Assembly (NCBI GenBank): GCA_947095535.1
Contig: OX352774.1
Location: 180,790,200-180,854,199, forward strand
DNA length: 64,000 bases
Direction: 5' to 3'
Source: Poecilobothrus nobilitatus
Taxonomy: Eukaryota > Arthropoda > Insecta > Diptera > Dolichopodidae
The notes under the pieces are model-generated. The model had not been told where the DNA came from, searched no databases, and saw nothing but the letters and a program-made list of their open reading frames with translations. The translations under genes were made by a program, and so were the position numbers. Positions within the stretch are counted from its first letter, which is position 1. Every line of letters begins with the position of its first letter. This document shows, one piece after another, positions 1-12,809 of the stretch.

Positions 1-2590
1 TGTGATGAGAATTGTTTGGGATGAATTCACTTTGCAGTGAACTATCCGGATACTTTGTAATTTTGTCAAGCTAAGATTTTATTACAGTGAAGGTAATTAT
101 AAAATATTATATTACATTTTTGATATTTAACTGTTTTCATTAATTTTATTATTGCATTTTAAAGTATTTTAAATATTTCCAGACTTAATTACGACATTTT
201 TTTTTTTGAAAACATATTTCCAATTCTACTTACATAACATATTAAAAATTTTAATTACTTTAAAAGATTAAATTGAATATTTTTAAAAGTGAAAAATTGT
301 TCTAAACTTGAATTATTTCTAATAAGCTATGGCCTAAATCATAGAAATTTATCAATTCTTGTGTAATTATTTTAAGTTATTAATTTCAAAAGAATTTATT
401 AATCTTTTTTGTTAGGTAAGTACCTAACTTTAAAAGAAAAAGATTAATTAAAAGATAAAAAGGTGTGTTCATCGTCTAAAACCTTAAAATACACGTAATA
501 ATTTCATTATAAGTAAAAAAAAAAAAATACTAAACAGTAAATGATAATAATATGATTTATAATAAAAATTTCAGGGAATTTTTAATTTTAATTGACAAAA
601 CAAAGAAAAAAAAAATTTTTTTTTTTTTTTATATTAAGTTCGAGTATGGATGAATGATATGGGAATACTCCTGTACTTGACATTTACGACATATGTTTCA
701 AAAAACAAAAAAAATAAATAAATAAAAAATTGTTTCAACTTGGGAACAGAAAGAAAATATTACATTTTTTTTTTTTTTAAAAAGTACTTTAAAGGAATTT
801 ACATCAGAAAATAGTTCAGGGTTGTTGCCTTTCAATACTTTTTATATATTATACGCCTATGCGTATGTTCAACTTATTCTTTCTTATTGTGTTGTCTTAT
901 AATAATAATATAGTCTATGAAATTTTCATTTAAATTTTCTTTTTCTTTGTCTTTTTTTCTTTTTTTTTTTTTTGACGTAGAACATGACGATTATATCGGG
1001 TGATTGTAAGGTATTAGAAAAATGAGTAAAATTCACATTAAACTTTTCAAAGTTTATGAATATTTTTGTGAACCATAAAATGGTTCAATATCTTCATGTA
1101 GAAACCTAATATAATTTTCACTTAATTATCAATATTAATATTATATAAAGGTATGCTTTTTATATATAAAAAGTGATAATATTATATCTATTTATTTCAT
1201 TTTTATACTTACGTAGAGTTTATGAGTAGAGTTAAAAAACCTAAAATAAATATAATTTTTAAATTTAAGTTACAATGAAAAATGATTAGTAATTTATTAG
1301 AGTCTTGATATGGTCATCACTTCTCAAATTATTCCATTATTTTATTTTAAAATGATATAGGATCAGAAAATTGTAACTATAGAGGTAACCTTGTTGTACT
1401 TTATAAAAGCATAATTACATTACAAAAGAATCACTTTCAAACAATGATAAATTGTGATTTATTACTATACTGATTGGTCTGTGGGAATAACAAACGATTC
1501 ATAAAATTTATAATATTCTTTTTAAAAGCATAATAATTATTATTTTATATGCGTGGTTAAAGTGAACCAAATAAATTACCAATTAATGTTCAAGAACTAT
1601 AGACATAAAAAAATATCCAAAGTATGAGTGAAACAATAAAAGACTGATTAAAAATGAAATGACGGTGAGTTAACCTTAGTAGGAAAAAAAAAAAACAATT
1701 ACCAGTCAACCAAATCGCAAATTACTTTATATTCTTAAATTTTATTGTTCTTTCATTGTGAATTAACCCCCCTCTATTTTGAACTCTTTAGTTAAATATT
1801 CATTTTTTAAATAAAAAATTATTTTTTTTTTTTTAATTTAAAAATTGCTAAATTATTTCTTGTCTTATTTTTTTTTTTTTCTTAATGTTTTATTATTGTG
1901 TGCTTTCTTACAAGAAAACATTTCCGGTCGTAATAAAAAAAACAGCACTCTAAAAGATAACATAGAACACGGTTCCTTTTCCATTTTTTTTTATTTTTTA
2001 TATTGTACAATTTTTTGATGGTTTGTTGACATTCTGGAACGAAATAGGAGAATAATAAAAACAGAAAAATACCATCCAACATATGGAATTGTTTAAATCG
2101 TCAACAGAATATATTATTATACAGGTAGTATACAGGTAAATATTGTAATGTATAGATTTTTAGAAATGAAGAAAAAGTATGAAATAAAATTATGAATCAT
2201 CGATCTGTTACGGTTATGTATTTATGTTACCTACATAATATATGTATGTATATGTAAATAATAAGTTTTTTTTTAATTTAAAATAAGTAAGGAATGAACA
2301 TGATTTTATTACAGACTAATATTTTAAGTTAGTAAATATTGATTTAGGGTGAAATAAGAAAAGATACACTTAAAAATATTTTTTTGTAGATAATCAAATA
2401 TTTAAAGATAATAATAATAATAATAATAATAATGTTTTAAAAAGAATAAATATTTACCATAATTTAACCCTTATCTTTATAAAGGTTTTATTTAAAGACA
2501 ATTATTAATTTATTATAGTTTTGTAAAAAAAATGGGGATTTTCAAAATAATTTACAAACAAAAATTAATATTTTATAAACTGTATCGTAC
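1..2590. other. AT-rich non-coding stretch
   Basis: No coding region or recognisable element is visible. The stretch holds many A and T homopolymers of about 10 to 15 bases and an (AAT)n run near 2408-2433. The first 90 bases are less AT-biased than what follows, but all three forward frames are closed within them, so I do not call an exon. Confidence 0.6.
2408..2433. repeat. (AAT)n microsatellite
   Basis: About eight uninterrupted copies of a trinucleotide made of two A and one T. It is visible directly. Confidence 0.9.
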
Positions 2591-2640
2591 CTGTTACTAT
2601 ATACAGGGTGATCCAATTTGGATTGACTGTTTTAAAATAT

Positions 2641-2720
2641 GTATAATATTTGAGTTGTTGTTTTTGCAGATTTTAAATTTGTATAATATTAAAAATGTTG
2701 TTTTTGCAGATTATAAAAAA
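2641..2720 (+). repeat. 40-bp tandem duplication
   Basis: Two adjacent 40-base units (2641-2680 and 2681-2720) both begin GTATAATATT and both contain GTTGTTTTTGCAGATT. They differ mainly in the middle and at the 3' end. It lies just after a sequence resembling a mariner-type terminus (ACAGGGTGATCC near 2605). Confidence 0.8.
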
Positions 2721-2839
2721 TTTTAAGAAAATTCTATAATTACTATATTATATACTTGTGAAAGTACTGATCAAAATTATAGGTTTTTATTATATCCGGA
2801 AGATTTATATCCCTATTGTTACAACGCAAAGAAAATATG

Positions 2840-3245
2840 GTGCCCATTTAATGTTTTAAATAGATATGTTAATAAGCAGAATTTGGGGTAGATATAATCT
2901 GAGAGCGTTGTAATAGCGTCAATTACACTCTGTTAGATGTTTAGTTTAAAGTTATGGCCAATAGAGTCATCGGTTCATATTTTTTTTGAAGATAATGATG
3001 GTGGTTTACAAACCGGATCAGCAGCGGTATACCGAACCATAATAGAATTTTTTTTTTCTTTCATATGGATGAATTCCAACAGAATAGAACCATAGCGTAT
3101 ATTACGAACGACAATGAAAAATTTTCGAGAATTTTTCAATGACAGAAAATTTTGAAAAATTTAAATATCGCCTGGCTTCCCTGTTCCGAAGATTTAACGA
3201 TGTCTGTTTGCATTTTTATTGGTCTATTTAAAGGAAATAGTTTAG
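2840..3245 (+). pseudogene. Decayed mariner-type transposase fragment
   Basis: A Tc1/mariner transposase would cut and rejoin its own element through a catalytic acidic triad. Here only scattered pieces can be read, in shifting frames: VNKQN near 2870, a VIGSYFF stretch near 2965, a QQNRTIA stretch near 3080 where families usually have QQDGA, then NLNIAWLPCSEDLT near 3165-3200. Several stops and frameshifts separate the pieces. The second catalytic Asp reads as Asn and the third is not identifiable. A terminus-like ACAGGGTGATCC lies upstream near 2605, but I found no matching inverted terminus downstream. This is an old copy, separate from the one at 24.4 kb. Confidence 0.6.
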
Positions 3246-3499
3246 CCTAGCTGAATAAACCACAAACAATAAACCAGCTTAACCGAAATATTCGTAGAGA
3301 AATAACAAATAAATAACAAATTAAGAGCGAAAAAAATTGCGTGACATTAGAAGCAGTCATTATACATCTTAACCAAAAATGTAGATCATTTAAATTATAT
3401 TATTTTTCACACTTAAATCAAAACAAATTTAATAAATTATACTGTTATACAAAAAGAATGAAAGAAAATAAAATATTAAAATTTCAAAAACTATATTTA

Positions 3500-3745
3500 T
3501 TTTACATCAGTCAGTTCAAGTTAGCTTAAACCTTATATAAGAAAAAGATTTCTTCGTTTCGTATTCGTTTCGTTTTGTATAACTATATGTATTTCACATC
3601 AGTCAGTTCAAGTTGGCCCAACCCTTATACAAGAAAAAAGATTTTTTCGTTTTGCTTCAGCCCAAACAGTCAAGCCGTCTAGTGGCGGATATCATAGTCG
3701 TTCAGCAGATCGCGGTAATATCAACTTCCCTCTATTCGCGAACAA
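3500..3745 (+). repeat. Leader-like segment with a duplicated ~60-bp block
   Basis: Two similar blocks, near 3506-3565 and 3594-3655, both contain CATCAGTCAGTTCAAGTT followed by a CTTATA(T/C)AAG box and a TTTCGTTTCG-like run. TCAGTC resembles the initiator found in many insect retrotransposon promoters. The segment is clearly less AT-rich than its surroundings. It could be part of an LTR or the leader of a lost retroelement; no LTR pair was found, so this is only a suggestion. Confidence 0.4.
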
Positions 3746-3958
3746 ATGAAGTTTAGAGAAAATCAGAATAATTTGAGATCGGTCGAGTTTTTTAATGTGT
3801 CGCACCATTCTACAGAGTATGGCAAATTTGAGCCTATTTCGTGTATTTTAAGAGAGACTAACTCAAGGTCTGAGCTCTTCGATATTAGCGTTAACAAATT
3901 AACACTGAGAGCCAAATTTTATTCGAACATGGTTAATTCTCGTAGTCTGCATGATTAG
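3746..3958 (+). pseudogene. Unrecognised 70-codon ORF, coding-like composition
   Basis: An ATG-started ORF of 70 codons follows directly after the leader-like segment. Its composition is mixed and polar (for example ILRETNSRSELFDISVN), unlike the low-complexity K/N/F/I strings of chance ORFs here. I recognise no domain, signal peptide or membrane segment, and the ORF closes at 3956-3958. The frame has a stop a few codons upstream of the ATG, so it is not simply the tail of a longer visible ORF. Possibilities are a remnant of a retroelement gag-like gene, a retroposed host fragment, or chance. Confidence 0.3.
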
Positions 3959-3959
3959 T

Positions 3960-5101
3960 CTGTCATTTTTAATCTAACTTGCATGTTAGTTTCTTTGTTT
4001 TTTTCTTGTTTCTTATTACCATAAACATCATTACTAACATTAATTAGTATAGTTACTAACAGTGATACTGACCAATTAAATATCTCAGTATCATCATTTA
4101 CTAACATACTATTTAAGCAAATGTCTGATACTTAAATAATACAAGATTTATTTATTACAATAATTCTAAATAATTACATTAAAACAAAAAAAACTATTCG
4201 GAAGTGTTACTTCAAACCAGACACTTATCAAGAAGAAAAAGGGGAAAAAAATTCATATATCGCAACAAAATCTAAAAAAAAATATTAAATTTAGTATTTT
4301 GTGATTTGTCAATAATAATACAATATTAGGTTGTTTTACTTTAGAGTCGATTCACTTTTGTGGCTGAACTTGGCACTTTAATTAAGTATGAAAAGTTAAC
4401 TTAACTTTAATTTGCCAATTAATCGGATAATTTCAGACAATAACACAAAAAAAAACTTTTACAATATCGATCTATGATTAAAAGTTTCATATATATTTTA
4501 TTTCCGCTTTTAGCTTTTAATTGAACATTTTATTAGGAATTTATCAACAATTTGTCTAACTTGTTAATTACAATTTCAAAACTCAGACTCAAAAAGGTTA
4601 AAACAAAAAAATAATTATTTTACATTTTATAAGGGGAGGTCGAAAAATTTCCATTGAATTTTAAAATTTAATTTTTCGTAAATTTAACAAAAAAATTAAT
4701 GGTTCGTTTCAGATGCTAATAGAGGTTATTAATGAATTCTTATACAAATACAGGATGTTCAAAAAGGAACATATTAAGATTTAAAAATTTTTTTTTCAAG
4801 TAAAAGTGATTTAAAATTTCTTAGAATTATAATTTAAAAAAAAGAAAAAAAAGTTTTTTTTTTAATGTGTGTATTTAGTTTTCTAATTATTAGATACTTA
4901 AAATTTAAAAATCATTTTATATTGCATTTCACTGCATTCTTCATTATTCATACCCATATTATAATAGGTATTATTTAAATAAAAACATATTACGCAATTA
5001 TTTATTTTATTCTCTTATTATTTTAAATATTTAATTGTAAAATGAGAACAACAAAACACTTCAAATGTGTTTTATATTATAAATAATTTTTATGTACATT
5101 A

Positions 5102-5145
<44 letters not shown>

Positions 5146-6290
5146 CATAAAAATTAAAAAAATTCAGGTTAATAATCAGAAACAGAATTCATCGCGTGCA
5201 ATTTTAATATTAATTTTTTTTTTCTTTTTTTTTTTTTAATATATTAATTCTTAAGAATTTTTTTTTAAATTTTAATTAAAAATTAAAAGGAAAAAATAAA
5301 ATCTGGAAGAAAACCTACTCATTTTGTTTTTTTTTTGTAAGAATTAAAAAAAAATACAAAAAAACAAACAAAAACTATTTTAAAATTTTAATTTAATTAA
5401 CGCTTAAGAAAATGGAAATAATTTTTTTTTTTGTTTTTTTTAAATTGAAAATAACTTGCGTTTTTATAATGTTGCATTAATTTAAACGCATTTAAAAAAG
5501 TATTTAACAATGGCAGCATTAAATGTTGCTCACCCCTTTTTTTTATTTATATCATTATATGCTTTATACAATGAATTAATTTTAATTTTGAAAAAATTAG
5601 TTATTAAAATTACAAAAAAAAAAAAAAAAAAAATCAAACTTTGAACGATTTTGTTGAATGCTGAATGGTTGCTTCAGATATAGACCAAATATTACGTTTA
5701 ATGGAGTCAAAAGTAGTGGTTGTTATGATTTTATATTGCAATAGTAAGTAATTATTTTTCAATGATGTTAAAATTGTTATAGGAAATAAAAATAATCAAT
5801 AAAATATTATATAATTCTTTATTTCATGCACTTTTGAAATGATTTAATTTAAGTACAAAGGTTTTCGACGAATTTGATTGAGAAATAATTTTATAATGGG
5901 TAATTTTTCTCTTCTATAACTGAAACAAAGCTACATATATTTGAGATAAACTTATTGATTCCTAGCAGGATATCCATATGCGTTAATTTTTATTTTGGGA
6001 ATATTTTAAAATACATCAAGAATATTCCCTTGGTATTAGATTCTTTCTGACTAAACGTACTTTCCCCTTTGCTAATAAGTATGGAATGGGAGAAGATAAA
6101 ACAAAAATTTGGAAACTTTGAATTTGGAAGTTGTTTTGTAAGGGAACAATAAATGCACCTATTATTATTATTACTATTTTGCTATCAGTAGTACATAACA
6201 CTTTTCTGAATGTGGTAACTAAAAACAGCTTCACTGTAGTAACTTTTTATTTATGTTTTTTAACAAGGGACGGTGGAAAACTTCGAAAGT
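3960..6290. other. AT-rich non-coding stretch
   Basis: No gene is seen. It contains a pure A run of about 37 bases near 5104-5140 and many shorter homopolymers. Near 4749 there is ACAGGATGTTC, a mariner-MITE-like terminus, with no partner found. The ORFs around 6016-6325 overlap on both strands and look like chance. Confidence 0.55.
5104..5140 (+). repeat. Long poly(A) tract (~37 bases)
   Basis: An almost uninterrupted run of A, the longest homopolymer in the window. It could be a retroposon tail, but the sequence upstream shows no recognisable element. Confidence 0.85.
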
Positions 6291-6297
6291 CACCCAG

Positions 6298-7100
6298 AAG
6301 AAATGCACGTGATTCTTCCGGATAGTGTTGGACATTAACCAATAAAAACCACCCCCTTTTTAAATCTAACTTTAGGTTGGGACCTTTGATACAAATGTAC
6401 AGTTTCGTTTACGGGACAGGGATGTAGGAGAGATTGATTCTTTGGGAAAAAGGGATTTAAGGAAAACAAAAATTTAGGATTATGATTGATGGGTATAAAA
6501 ATTTGGGAGATCATTTAGAAAAAAGATGTTAATATTCTTCTTAAACTTTACTAAGATTATTATTGTTTGCGTTAATTTTACACGAATTCTATCTACACTT
6601 TCTCGAAGGTTGGTGTAGTTGGGTGTAGGAAAGAGTAGTTTACTCTGCAAAAGGAATGCAAACTATGGTGGCATGAATCAGATCATGGAAATAAAACTAT
6701 TACTTTTGTATATGAACAGTTTTTGAAATGCACGTCATTTAAATTAACTGGATGTGCATATTGTCCAGATGTTGTATAGAAAAGGCACAATTAATATAAT
6801 AATAAAAGTATACCCTTGAACATACGTTCATACGGATATAATAATTTATTTTCATATTGTTTTGTACTGATAACATTAAAGATTTAAATATATAAATGAA
6901 CAGTTCCAAAGTAGATTATGTTGGTTGGTTAAAGTCCAACACTGAGTCGAATGAATAAAACTGAGTTTGAAATTAAACCTCACTTACTTTTTCAAACAAA
7001 AATATGAGTTCAAACGTAATTTTTATTTGAAAAAGTGAGATATGAGTTCCAGCTTGGTTTTATGCATTCGAGCCACTATCCGGAAGAAACACGTGCTTTC
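6298..7100. mobile_element. Inverted-repeat element with split right arm
   Basis: The left arm (about 6298-6346) reads outside-in through GCACGTGATTCTTCCGGATA. The same sequence recurs in reverse complement on the right as two pieces, 7075-7100 and about 6921-6943. The two right-hand pieces are separated by the foldback element at 6944-7074. Joining them conceptually restores a continuous arm of about 45 bp that matches the left arm with few mismatches. No ORF inside resembles a transposase. This is a non-autonomous DNA element or an inverted duplication. Confidence 0.6.
6944..7074. mobile_element. Small foldback MITE, nested
   Basis: The 131-bp element has ends that are inverted copies: GAGTCGAATGAATAAAAC on the left, and GGCTCGAATGCATAAAAC as the reverse complement of the right. 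The pairing continues inward through CTCAC and TTTTTCAAA blocks, so nearly the whole element can fold back. It is flanked by ACT on both sides (6941-6943 and 7075-7077), consistent with a 3-bp target duplication. The intact left arm at 6298-6346 has only one copy of that triplet at the equivalent position. Confidence 0.65.
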
Positions 7101-7225
7101 ATTGTCACTCCTATAAGGAGCATAGGCCATCCTTTAAGTTATATATTATTCATATTTGAGTAAGCTTCAGTTTCTTGACTTTCAGTTCTACGTCTTCAAT
7201 TATCTTATATGCAAGAATAATATTT
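7100..7225 (+). repeat. Dispersed repeat, copy 1 (second copy at 26.3 kb)
   Basis: It contains CACTCCTATAAGGAGCATAG, then a GAGTAAGCTTCAGTTTC block and ATTATCTTATATGCAAG. The same blocks in the same order occur at 26,318-26,385 and 27,210-27,235, where the MITE at 26,411-27,141 separates them. The family is not identified. Confidence 0.55.
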
Positions 7226-7354
7226 TTTATTATTATTTTATTATATATTTCAATAAGATAATTAATAATAAAATATGCATACTTATTTTTTCTTTAATTA
7301 TATTTTACTAATTATATATGTAATTAGAAAAATCTATATAATTTTTTTATTAAT

Positions 7355-7435
7355 CTATATGGCCCAGATGGCTAGATCACTATATTATTGAGTGGATCAC
7401 TACACCATTATGTTTAGTGATGGTGAAAAAAAAAT
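7355..7435 (+). repeat. Possible tRNA-like fragment
   Basis: TGGCCCAGATGG at about 7360 fits the A-box pattern of polymerase III genes, and an A-rich run follows near 7425. I see no B box (GGTTCRAATCC) at a suitable distance, so this may be a SINE head fragment or chance. Confidence 0.2.
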
Positions 7436-7439
7436 CTAT

Positions 7440-10080
7440 AAAATTATATTATTATTTATAGTTAGTTTTAATGTTGAATGAATGTATTTTCGTTAATATG
7501 ATTAAATTTATGATAAGAATTTAGGTACCCAAATATTACATTATATACATAATATTTGTTTTGTATATCCATTGCTCTTCAGTATTTAACTTAAATATGA
7601 TCACTTTAACCAAGGTATATACAAAACAAAACAAAATCACTATGAACTCAAGTGTTTTGTAATTCAATTTTTTGATAAAAAAAAAAACAATCTATTTATC
7701 CATAATTTCAGATAATAGTATCTAAACAAATTTAAATCAATTTTTTTTTTTTTTTATAAATATTATATAAAACCGGAAACAATTATTAATCATCTGACAT
7801 GCAACAGGATATTTAAGTGATTATGAAATTTGATTCATTACATTTATATTGAAATGAGTTCATTTACCATTTAATGTGTCCAAAACTCTAAAATTATTGT
7901 GTATTTATTAAATAATAATAATATATATAATTAAATTTATCACTAATCTTATTAATATTACAACATTATATGAATATTATTTACCACCTGCATGGCATAC
8001 CATTTCATTATTAACAAAAAAAAAAAACAATCTCATGCTGAAAAAAAAAAAAAATCAATCCAAGATGAAAAAAAAAAAATGCTTTTTTTTGATCTGATTT
8101 ATACATACATATTTATGAAGTATGACACGTCATATTCGACACATTGTCTAATAAAAATTAAATCGTAAAAAACTTTTTATTAAAAAAAAATTCCTCGGAA
8201 AAATGTAATAAAAATAATATTTTTAATATTTTGGTATTTCAAGGTATGAAATTGAAAATAATTTGAAATTATGAAAGAAAGAGAAAAAAATGTACAAAAA
8301 AAAACAAATTTCACGCTTGAATTAATCCAAAAAAAAAAAAAAAAATAAATTAATTTTTCAAATTTGTGAATTTTCCATGAAAAATGAAAAATTTATTTCT
8401 TAATTTAGTACATTGTACTCATTAGGTATTTAAATTGCCATCAGGTATATAAATGAAACTTTTGTAATACATGCATTTAAACCTTTTCCGTATGAAATAA
8501 ACATATCAGATACTTTATAAGCTTTTGAAAAGATAATCCGTCTGATTATTAATATCTTTGCAATATAAAAAAATTAAATACGTTGGTGCTTAAAATATAA
8601 AAGACTTATCCAAAGTGTAAAATATACCATTGATTATGCTAATACTATTGAAAATCTGGTAACTTCTTAACAGACTTCTGATAACAGTAGCCTTTTATTA
8701 CTATTATCATAATCAAATGTATATGACCTCAAGGAAATGAATCAAATCAATTATTCAGTTATACCTACTTGAAATAAGAAATATTTTTTGATTCACATGT
8801 GATTCAAAAGAATTTTCCATGTGACTTATGAACAGAAAATTACACATTGATTTTATATACTTAGTTTAAAAAGTAAGCACAATATTTGTAAGTCGTGTTT
8901 AGGTGTTTTACTGAAAAATATTTTCCAGACGAAGATTTTATGGTTTTAATTGGTTTCTGGATATGAACTTAAATAATCTAGAATGTCTTGTTATGGAGTA
9001 CGTATAGGATATATTACATGATATTATCTAAAGGTTCTAATGGACTCAAGAGCTTGATGGCCTGGTATACGTACAATTAATGCTTACAAATATTAAGTAT
9101 CTTATAAATATTAAGTTTAATTTGGTAATAAATATTTGAATATTTTAAAGGGCATAGAGATCATTTAAAAGAAGGTGGTATTCATAATAGCATTAAAAAT
9201 TTCAAATTAAAATTTAAAATTTTGGGGTGATCATTTTACTGAATGATGTTAAAACTAATTAAAATCATACATAAAAAAAAAAAAATTAAACTAAATATTA
9301 AATTTAATTTTTAATTTTTTTTTTTTTTGAAATGCTGGGACCATTATGCGAATATTTTAGGTCATGTATTTTTAATGATGAAAAAATTTTGATGTTTTTC
9401 GCCAAAAATACAAAAAAAAAAGTTTTTGTCTGTAAATTATTTTTTGATTTCAATTTGGATAAAAGCAAAAATAAAATCAGCTGTCTCCACCACAGCATCG
9501 ACCGCCACTACACGAAAAGTACAATGCCAAAATTTATAGATTTTTTACATAATAATTTATCAAAGTAAAATAACTTCTAATAATTTAAAAACATAATAGC
9601 AATAATAAACAATGAAATCGAAAATATATATATATATGCATTCATTCATACATCCATTTACATTGTTATGTAATGTAGGTACATGATTTGTTTTTCATTC
9701 AAAAATATTAGAAGTAAAAAATAATAAAAACTGTAAACAAATACAAAACAAACATAAGATTAATATTGAATCTGCTAACAAAAATTTTACCGTTTTAATT
9801 TATGTCATCAACAAAAGAATAATATGCATAGATATAAGCACATACATATGTATAAAATTTTTAGAGATATAAAAAAAAAACAAAAAAAATTGTTCATATA
9901 AATTCATGCTATAATATGTATGAAATTTGGACTTTGAAAAAAAATTAAATAAAAGTTAAAGTTAGTCGGATCAAAAAATGTTCTATGGCAAAGTTGTTGC
10001 TCTTTACTTGTGTCTTGTATAACAACTTTTTCTTAATAATTTTTCTCATAAAATTTTTTTGTTACGAAATATTCGTAAAC
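7440..10080. other. AT-rich non-coding stretch
   Basis: Homopolymers and low-complexity DNA only. The overlapping short ORFs near 9304-9568 sit on both strands of A-rich DNA and show no protein signature. Confidence 0.6.
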
Positions 10081-10095
10081 AACTTAAAAAGTAGA

Positions 10096-10149
10096 GTAGT
10101 AAACTACCACTAGCGGTTGTCCGTAGTAAACTACCACTAGCGGTTGTCT
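10096..10149 (+). repeat. 27-bp perfect tandem duplication
   Basis: Two adjacent copies (10,096-10,122 and 10,123-10,149) start GTAGTAAACTACCACTAGCG and differ only at the last base. The unit contains the small palindrome TAGTAAACTA and is richer in G+C than its surroundings. The near identity implies a recent duplication. Confidence 0.85.
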
Positions 10150-10261
10150 CTAAAAGCTTATCAATCCGAGATAGTTACGTCAAAACCTTAAATATGAAAT
10201 TGCAAAAAATTCCGCTCATTCGTTTAAGCTGTACACGTGGGCACAGACATAGTGAACATAC

Positions 10262-10272
10262 CCACACACACC

Positions 10273-10303
<31 letters not shown>

Positions 10304-10309
10304 ACACAG
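10262..10309 (+). repeat. (CA)n microsatellite
   Basis: A run of about 45 bases of CA dinucleotides with a few CC or CT interruptions. It accounts for the artificial Thr/His and Cys/Val ORFs that overlap it. Confidence 0.95.
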
Positions 10310-11383
10310 ACGGACATCATGCTAAAAATTTGTTTACAGCCTTCTCCACACCGGAGTACTGCATATTTGCCAAAATCACTGGTACAAATTTTTGGTATGA
10401 AAACAATACCTACCTTATACATAATTGAATGCGGTCGGTAAAAAATAAAAAAAATTAAGGATTTATTCAACGAACTGGAATTATTTAAATTAAATTTGAA
10501 ATTTGCGTTAAGTATTAAATTTGTTTTATTTATTGTTGTGTGATAACACCGAATTGTAAAATAACAACAAAAAACCAGATAACCAGATAAAAAATGAAGG
10601 TTTTTGTATAAAGTTGAAATATTTCGATATTTAATATTTAAGATACATTTTTTTGGAAATAAAAGTTTTGTAAGGTACTGGAAAACAATTTTAACTTTGC
10701 CGTAATTATGTTAAACTTATGTACCTAAATGTTTAAGAATATTGAAATGAATCATAATATTTAATCTGTAAATGATAGTCATTTAAAATTATTTTACTCA
10801 ATGATTTACCCACCGATTTTCATTTTTTGATAAATGATTCATGATAAATATTCAGTTCAGTTATCTTACAATACCAATATTTTTCCAAAATTTTCCGATT
10901 TTCATTTTTAATTTTCCATTTTTATGAGAAAACCCATATAAAGAATATACATACATACATATATGTATCATATAGTATAATCTATATCTATAATATATTC
11001 AAATAAGACTCTCTTTTTTTGTTCTTTTGTTTCCGTTAAATTTTAAAATTTCATTTTTTTTTCTTTGCTTTTTTTTCTAGATACATAAACAAAATTTTAA
11101 AATGATAGTTTGTCATTTTAAGATTTTTTATTTGAGTAAACATGAAATGTAACATATAAAATTTAATAAAATTTTCAATATTATATAAATGAGGGGCATC
11201 TTATAAAACGCATCTTATAATACAAATAATCAGTATATATTGAGTTTTCAATACTCAATAAATCAGGAGCATCTTCTAAAAGATAATAATAACCGTGTTT
11301 TTAGAAAAAATTTAGTTTGAAAAGAAATTTTAATTGATAAAGGCATTAATTATTGAAAATTGTATTTTTACGTTTCAAATAAA

Positions 11384-11439
11384 ATCATAAAGAAACTATA
11401 TACTGTATACATATATACTGTATATAGTTTCTTTATGAT
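11384..11439. repeat. Perfect 20-bp inverted repeat (hairpin)
   Basis: The left arm ATCATAAAGAAACTATATAC (11,384-11,403) is exactly matched by its reverse complement at 11,420-11,439. The 16-nt spacer is itself partly palindromic. No terminator, tRNA or miRNA context can be established. Confidence 0.8.
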
Positions 11440-12785
11440 AATATCAAAAATAAAATTGCTTATTTCGTTTTATAACTTCAAATATAAATAAAGCGCTGTT
11501 GAGGGCTACCAAATATTTATTAGTTAGAGTAAAATAAAAAAAAAATTATAAATTTTGACTACGGATAATTGTGGTCAACCACAATTATTAATCAAACAAC
11601 TTCAAATTTCGAATTCAAGCTATAAATAAAAAAAAAAACAATAATAATACAAAAATCCTTTTGAGGACTATCATTTACATTTGATAGCAAAAATTGAAAA
11701 AATCCCGAATATTTGTTATTGATTGCGTGAATTACAATTGCTTATTAAAACACATCGAATTTCGAGGGGCGGGCGAATACTAGTATTAGATTAATGAGCA
11801 AAAGTTTGTTCTTTGTTTCCGGTTTCATATTTTTGAGGTTTACTTTTGAAGGATAAGATACAGTTTTAAAAATAAATGTAAAATTAAAAAAAAAAAAATT
11901 TACGGAATAATTTTTGTGATAAGTTCAAGTTAAAATCATTGATTTTAATAAAATTGTTCTTTGACCTTTTGAACCTAAATTAATATCTATAGAATGCATT
12001 CAATACCATATTTATGTCGTCGGTCATATTATGTTTTAGGACTTTGACTAAAGATTATATCTATGTATATTGAATAATCTAAATTAATAATAAATTTTTA
12101 TTTTGTTATTTTAGAATAAAATTTAAAATGCAAAGGCTAAAGCTTAAAAAAAAAAAATTATTGCAACAAATCAAAAGTCACATATATTTAAATTTTTTCT
12201 CATCATTTTTATATAATAACAAATTTTATTTTTTTTTAATTTCGGAAGCCAATATTTTTCTTTTTGATATCATTTTTTTATTGATCTTCTTTTTCTCTTT
12301 TCATTCACAAGTTATTTGTTTTTAGCAAATTAATATTTCAATAGATAACATAAATATGGAAAAACCACAGAAAAAAATAAAAAAAAAAAAAAAATAAGGA
12401 TAATTTAAAGAGATAAAATAAAAAAAAATTTTTCTTCCATGAATTTTCTTTTGTGTTATCTGAATTTTTATGCAAATTTTTTTCCCATTCTTAAAAAGAA
12501 AAAGAAAGAAAATAAAGTTTTCCGCATGACTCTTCTTCTATTTAAATATAAAGATAACAAAATAAATTTAAAAAAAAAACAAAAAGCAAATAAGAAAAAA
12601 GAAGGAAAAAACTAATGCAACATGCAATAATTTGTAATTGTTGTTATATTGCTATTCTTATACTTTTACTTCGCTCTGGTTAAAAATTTATGATCACAGT
12701 AATGATTTATAATCAGAAATAAACATCATTAATGATATAATGAATTGATTGTTTGAGTGATGATTATGATTAAATCAGAAATTCT

Positions 12786-12809
12786 TATATATATATATAT
12801 ATATATATA
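12786..12809. repeat. (AT)n microsatellite
   Basis: About 12 uninterrupted AT units. Confidence 0.9.

Noticed and set aside
10216..10470. 84-codon minus-strand ORF and 63-codon plus-strand ORF across the CA repeat
   Set aside because: Their Cys/Val and Thr/His strings are translations of the CA microsatellite.
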